In this document: one piece after another, positions 10,842 to 13,186 of the stretch
Position numbering within the stretch: the stretch's first letter is position 1
How the letters are laid out: every line of letters starts with the position of its first letter
Source: an uncultured Pseudomonas sp.
Lineage (GTDB): Bacteria; Pseudomonadota; Gammaproteobacteria; Pseudomonadales; Pseudomonadaceae
Reading direction: 5' to 3'
Assembly: GCF_946885955.1 (NCBI RefSeq)
Contig: NZ_CAMPHI010000080.1
Location: 1-13,186, forward strand
DNA length: 13,186 bases
Position numbers and translations under genes: made by a program
The notes under the pieces: model-generated
The model's database searches: none
The model's input: the letters and a program-made list of their open reading frames with translations, nothing else
What the model was told of the DNA's origin: nothing

Positions 10842-11225
10842 TCAGGCGTCGGCGTTGGCGTTCAGCAGGCGCTCATAAGCGGCCTGGTCGAGCAGATCGG
10901 CGACGGCGCTGGCATTGACCGGACGGAAGCGGAAGAACCAGCCTTCGCCGAGCGGGTCCTGGTTGACCAGCTCAGGGCTGGCTTCCAGTGCGCTGTTCAC
11001 TTCGAGCACTTCGCCGTCGAGCGGCATGGCGATATTGCTGGCGGCTTTTACCGATTCCAGTACCGCGACTTCGGCACCGGTGGTGTAGCTCTGCAGCTCT
11101 GGCAGTTGCACGAAAACCACGTCACCCAAGGCTTCCTGAGCGTAGGCGGTGATGCCCACAGTGACCAGACCATCTGCGTCCTGACGCAGCCATTCGTGAT
11201 CGACGGTAAAACGCAATTCGCTCAT
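10842..11225 (-). CDS. gcvH: Glycine cleavage H protein (lipoyl carrier)
   Basis: Small lipoylated shuttle protein that carries the aminomethyl group from GcvP to GcvT. It has 127 aa, normal for the family. The lipoylation lysine is K60 in VLESVKAASNI, preceded by the usual GITAYAQEALGDVVFVQLP stretch (24-42) and followed by PLDGEVLEVNSAL and GEGWFFRFR. ATG 11225 has a strong GAGGAG ribosome binding site. It is the first gene of the operon; upstream lies a sigma-54 type control region and an 82-nt predicted leader. It would require lipoylation by LipB/LipA or LplA encoded elsewhere. Confidence 0.97.
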   Translation of the reverse strand: MSELRFTVDHEWLRQDADGLVTVGITAYAQEALGDVVFVQLPELQSYTTGAEVAVLESVKAASNIAMPLDGEVLEVNSALEASPELVNQDPLGEGWFFRFRPVNASAVADLLDQAAYERLLNANADA

Positions 11226-11250
11226 GTGTACTCCTCAAGGGTGCTGGACT

Positions 11251-11270
11251 CGCCCTTTTTTATGCGGGCG
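11251..11270 (-). promoter_or_regulatory. Hairpin in the gcvH 5' leader
   Basis: CGCCC (11251-11255) and GGGCG (11266-11270) form a 5-bp stem in the predicted gcvH leader. On the minus-strand RNA the 3' arm GGGCG is part of AAGGGCG, which could instead pair with CCCTT directly before the GAGGAG ribosome binding site. It is too small and lacks the conserved cores of a glycine riboswitch. Confidence 0.35.
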
Positions 11271-11317
11271 ATGATCGAAATGCTCGTGCCGGAGCAGAGC
11301 GCTGGTGGAGAACCCAT

Positions 11318-11333
11318 AGCAAAGGTAATGCCA
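11318..11333 (-). promoter_or_regulatory. Sigma-54 (-24/-12) promoter of the gcvH operon
   Basis: The minus strand reads TGGCAT-TACCT-TTGCT. It has the invariant GG and GC elements at the required spacing and differs from the TGGCAC-N5-TTGCA consensus only at minor positions. The start would be near 11307, giving a leader of about 82 nt before gcvH. This agrees with the P. aeruginosa gcs2 operon being controlled by the sigma-54 activator GcsR. Confidence 0.75.
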
Positions 11334-11352
11334 TTGTTATTTTATTCAATAA

Positions 11353-11365
11353 AATCAAGTAGTTA
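11353..11365 (-). promoter_or_regulatory. IHF binding site between promoter and activator boxes
   Basis: AATCAAGTAGTTA on the + strand is an exact match to the IHF consensus WATCAANNNNTTR. It lies in an AT-rich stretch centred about 50 bp upstream of the predicted start, between the -24 element and the activator boxes, where IHF bends DNA in many sigma-54 promoters. Position and match support it; a 13-bp consensus alone would be weak. Confidence 0.6.
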
Positions 11366-11397
11366 TGTTTTATTCGAATGGTTTTCTACTTATCGCG

Positions 11398-11514
11398 TGT
11401 ATTGAAATCGATACGAGTGGCGCAAATAGGCTCATCGGTGTCGCTACGGGCCACGCGAAGCGCAGTTCTCGATGCTTTGTATTGAATTCATTACGTTGTA
11501 TTGAATTGGATACA
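11398..11514. promoter_or_regulatory. Three 18-bp TyrR/GcsR-like upstream activator boxes
   Basis: TGTATTGAAATCGATACG (11398-11415), TGTATTGAATTCATTACG (11478-11495) and TGTATTGAATTGGATACA (11497-11514) are close copies of one 18-bp imperfect palindrome, centred about 99, 179 and 198 bp upstream of the predicted start. The layout TGTA-N10-TAC(A/G) is that of TyrR boxes. The first two match about 10 of 14 defined positions of the GcsR consensus as I recall it (TGTAACG-N4-CGTTCCG). The GcsR gene itself is not in the window. Confidence 0.7.
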
Positions 11515-11533
11515 TGAGGCTATGCGCAGTGCT

Positions 11534-11605
11534 GTAGCCCGAATAAGCCTAGGCGCAATCCGGGATCGGCGGTGCAGGCGCAATCTTCCCCGGATTGCAG
11601 CCAGG
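11534..11605. repeat. Degenerate REP pair upstream of the gcvH control region
   Basis: GTAGCCCGAATAAGCCTAGG...CAATCCGGGA (11534-11565) faces TTCCCCGGATTGCAGCCAGG (11585-11604). Both are decayed copies of the GCCCGGATGCAATCCGGG family in opposite orientation. Confidence 0.65.
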
Positions 11606-11665
11606 CGACGGATTCTGCGCTGTGGTTCGATCCAAGGTGGAGCGCTGCCTCAACGCATCAGTTAG

Positions 11666-11732
11666 GTAGCCCGGATGCAATCCGGGAAGCGATATCAGCA
11701 GCACAATTTTTCCCGGATTGCATCCGGGCTAC
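11666..11732. repeat. REPIN: two intact inverted REP copies
   Basis: GTAGCCCGGATGCAATCC plus GGGAA (11666-11688) and its exact reverse complement (11710-11732) are separated by 21 bp. Same family as the single copy at 3544-3567. It lies downstream of the oxidoreductase gene and could mark the end of its transcript. Confidence 0.85.
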
Positions 11733-11755
11733 GGACGTGGTTCCCGCGCTGGTTA

Positions 11756-11774
11756 TTCGGGCGTAATCCGGGGG
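11756..11774. repeat. Partial REP copy
   Basis: TTCGGGCGTAATCCGGGGG resembles the CCCGGATGCAATCCGGG core with changes. It lies about 30 bp after the oxidoreductase stop. Confidence 0.4.
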
Positions 11775-11801
11775 AGCGCGATTCTGGGCTCGGGCGCAAT
11801 C

Positions 11802-13178
11802 TCAACGCATCAGACCTTCCATAAAGTCCGCCAGTCGGCTGGCCAGGGCGCGACGCCAGGGGGCGCTGCGTGGGTCGGCGAGTACTCGGTCTTCTTGGGC
11901 GAAGCTGCGGATGATGGCGTTGTAGCCGAGCCAGCGGCAGGGTTCCGGCTCCCAGGCTTTGAGGGTCTTTATCGGGCGCTCGCGGAGTACCCAGGGTTGT
12001 TCGGTCAGCAGACTGTCGCGGCCGAGGATCAGGTCCGCCAGGGTGCGCCCGGCCAGATTGCTGGCGCCGACGCCTTCACCGCCGTAGCCACCGGCCAGGG
12101 CGATGCGGTTCTCGCGGTCGAGCAGCATATGCGGTTGGAAGCGCCGCGCCATGCCCAGGTTGCCGCCCCAACCATAGCTGATGGCGACGTTGCGCAGCTG
12201 CGGGAACAGCTCGCCCAACAGGTAGCGGCGCAGCTCTATTTCCGCCGCACTGAGGTGGAAGTCCTCGCGCAGGCGGCCGCCGAAGCGATAACCGCCACGG
12301 GCGCCGAACACCAAACGGTCGTCGGCGCTGCGCTGGCCATAGGTGACCTGGCGGCTGAATTCGCTGAAAGCCTGGCCGCGGTTCAGGCCGATTTCATCCC
12401 ACTGGCTGGCGGACAGCGGCTCAGTGGCGATCAGCAGGCTCTGCACCGGCAGTTGATAGCGGCCGAGCGGCGGCAAGCTTACGGCGTAGCCTTCCACAGC
12501 GGGCACCACCCAGTCGGCGTGCAATTCGCCTTGGTCGGTGCGCACCAGCCCCGGTTGCCAGTGGCTGACCCGGCTCTGTTCGAACAACTGCACGCCCAGG
12601 CGCTGCACCGCCTGGGCCAGGCCGCGCACCAGCTTGGCCGGCTGGATGGTCGCGCAGTGCGGGCTGTGAATCGCGCCAAGCGGGCCCTTGATGCGTAACT
12701 GCTGGTTCAGCTCTTTGGGCGCCAACCAGCGGTAATCGGCCTCGCTCAGGCCCTCGCGGTGCAGCTCGGCGAGCCAGGCGCGCAGGCGCTGCTCCTGCTC
12801 CGGGTAGCGCGCCGCGCAATAGAGCACGCCGGCTTTGCGGTAATCGCAGTCGATGCCCTCGCGCTGCAGCACATCGGCCACTTCATCGGGGATGGCGTGC
12901 AGCAACTCGAACCCGGTGCGGCGTTGCTCCGCGCTCAATCCGCCAAGTGCACGATCCTCGCCAAGCAGGTTGCCCATCAGCCAACCGCCATTGCGCCCGC
13001 TGGCGCCGAAGCCGGCGTATTGGGCTTCGACGATCGCAATGCGCAGCTGCGGCGCCTGGCGCTTCAGGTAGTAGGCGGTCCACAGCCCGGTATAGCCGGC
13101 GCCGATAATCGCCACGTCGACCTGATGGCTGCCCTGTAGCGGGGCGAGCGGTTCGGTGGGGTGGGGGAGGCTGTCCAT
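11802..13178 (-). CDS. FAD-dependent oxidoreductase, PuuB/DAO family
   Basis: Flavin enzyme expected to oxidise an amine or amino acid, with gamma-glutamylputrescine oxidase (PuuB/PauB) as the nearest named relatives. The 458-aa protein shows the dinucleotide-binding VAIIGAGYTGLWTAYYLKR (22-40) with acidic E51 for the FAD ribose, then GFGASGRNGGWLMG (57-69) and a C-terminal FAD segment LAGGYGGEGVGASNLAGRTLAD (about 361-382). There is no signal peptide. The start used (13178) is 8 bases from the window edge, so neither a ribosome binding site nor a start further upstream can be judged. It is on the same strand as the gcv operon, but 576 bp of promoter and repeats separate them, so it is probably a separate transcript. 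The substrate is not readable from sequence. Confidence 0.88.
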   Translation of the reverse strand: MDSLPHPTEPLAPLQGSHQVDVAIIGAGYTGLWTAYYLKRQAPQLRIAIVEAQYAGFGASGRNGGWLMGNLLGEDRALGGLSAEQRRTGFELLHAIPDEVADVLQREGIDCDYRKAGVLYCAARYPEQEQRLRAWLAELHREGLSEADYRWLAPKELNQQLRIKGPLGAIHSPHCATIQPAKLVRGLAQAVQRLGVQLFEQSRVSHWQPGLVRTDQGELHADWVVPAVEGYAVSLPPLGRYQLPVQSLLIATEPLSASQWDEIGLNRGQAFSEFSRQVTYGQRSADDRLVFGARGGYRFGGRLREDFHLSAAEIELRRYLLGELFPQLRNVAISYGWGGNLGMARRFQPHMLLDRENRIALAGGYGGEGVGASNLAGRTLADLILGRDSLLTEQPWVLRERPIKTLKAWEPEPCRWLGYNAIIRSFAQEDRVLADPRSAPWRRALASRLADFMEGLMR

Positions 13179-13186
13179 CCATAGGC

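Larger units (their letters stand above)
11649..11813. repeat. 13-bp direct repeat flanking a REP block
   Basis: CTCAACGCATCAG occurs at 11649-11661 and 11801-11813, 152 bp apart. The right copy is the end of the oxidoreductase gene (codons for Leu-Met-Arg-stop on the minus strand); the left copy is noncoding. The DNA between holds the REPIN and a further partial REP. Confidence 0.6.

Noticed and set aside
11276..11291. Second sigma-54 element CGGCACGAGCATTTCG upstream of gcvH
   Set aside because: It has the -24 half but lacks the GC of the -12 element at the required spacing; the element at 11318-11333 has both.
11226..11310. Glycine riboswitch in the gcvH leader
   Set aside because: The predicted leader is only about 82 nt, too short for the tandem aptamer, and I see none of its conserved core; regulation here fits sigma-54 activation.

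Overview
The window looks like a chromosomal segment of a gamma-proteobacterium of the genus Pseudomonas in the broad sense (Stutzerimonas, P. alcaligenes or P. mendocina-like). Four things point that way: GC-rich genes with strong Pseudomonas codon bias, the gene order gcvH-gcvP-glyA-sdaA-gcvT (as in the P. aeruginosa gcs2 operon), several Pseudomonas-type REP sequences, and attC sites of the roughly 76-bp type described from Pseudomonas chromosomal integrons. No rRNA, tRNA, CRISPR array or insertion sequence is visible.

Region 1 (1-3290) is a chromosomal integron. A complete integron integrase gene (intI, + strand, best start 2301) diverges from a cassette array that reads leftward on the minus strand. 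Five complete cassettes (attI-proximal first: 1741-2186, 1394-1740, 867-1393, 451-866, 21-450) and the first bases of a sixth are present, separated by five near-identical 76-77 bp attC sites. The cassette genes are AT-richer than the rest of the window. In order they encode an unknown 122-aa protein, an 87-aa CPCC-type cysteine-rich protein, a 149-aa SRPBCC/START-like protein, a 109-aa protein with three membrane segments, and an unknown protein whose frame is broken by one base in an A6 tract. The attI/intI promoter area is packed with TGTCGC/GCGACA palindromes.

Region 2 (3291-3772) holds no gene. It carries two strong hairpins with the same CATGGATG apex, two REP-type repeats and a GC hairpin just after gcvT.

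Region 3 (3773-11225, minus strand) is the glycine/serine catabolic operon: gcvH, gcvP, glyA, sdaA, gcvT. GcvP, GcvH and GcvT cleave glycine to CO2, NH3 and methylene-THF. GlyA condenses a second glycine with methylene-THF to serine, and SdaA deaminates serine to pyruvate, so the operon turns two glycines into pyruvate. Two of its internal gaps contain REP pairs.

Region 4 (11226-11801) is the operon's control region. It has a sigma-54 -24/-12 element, an exact IHF consensus and three 18-bp TyrR/GcsR-like boxes, followed by a cluster of REP repeats.

Region 5 (11802-13178, minus strand) is an FAD-dependent amine/amino-acid oxidoreductase of the PuuB/DAO type, running to the window edge.
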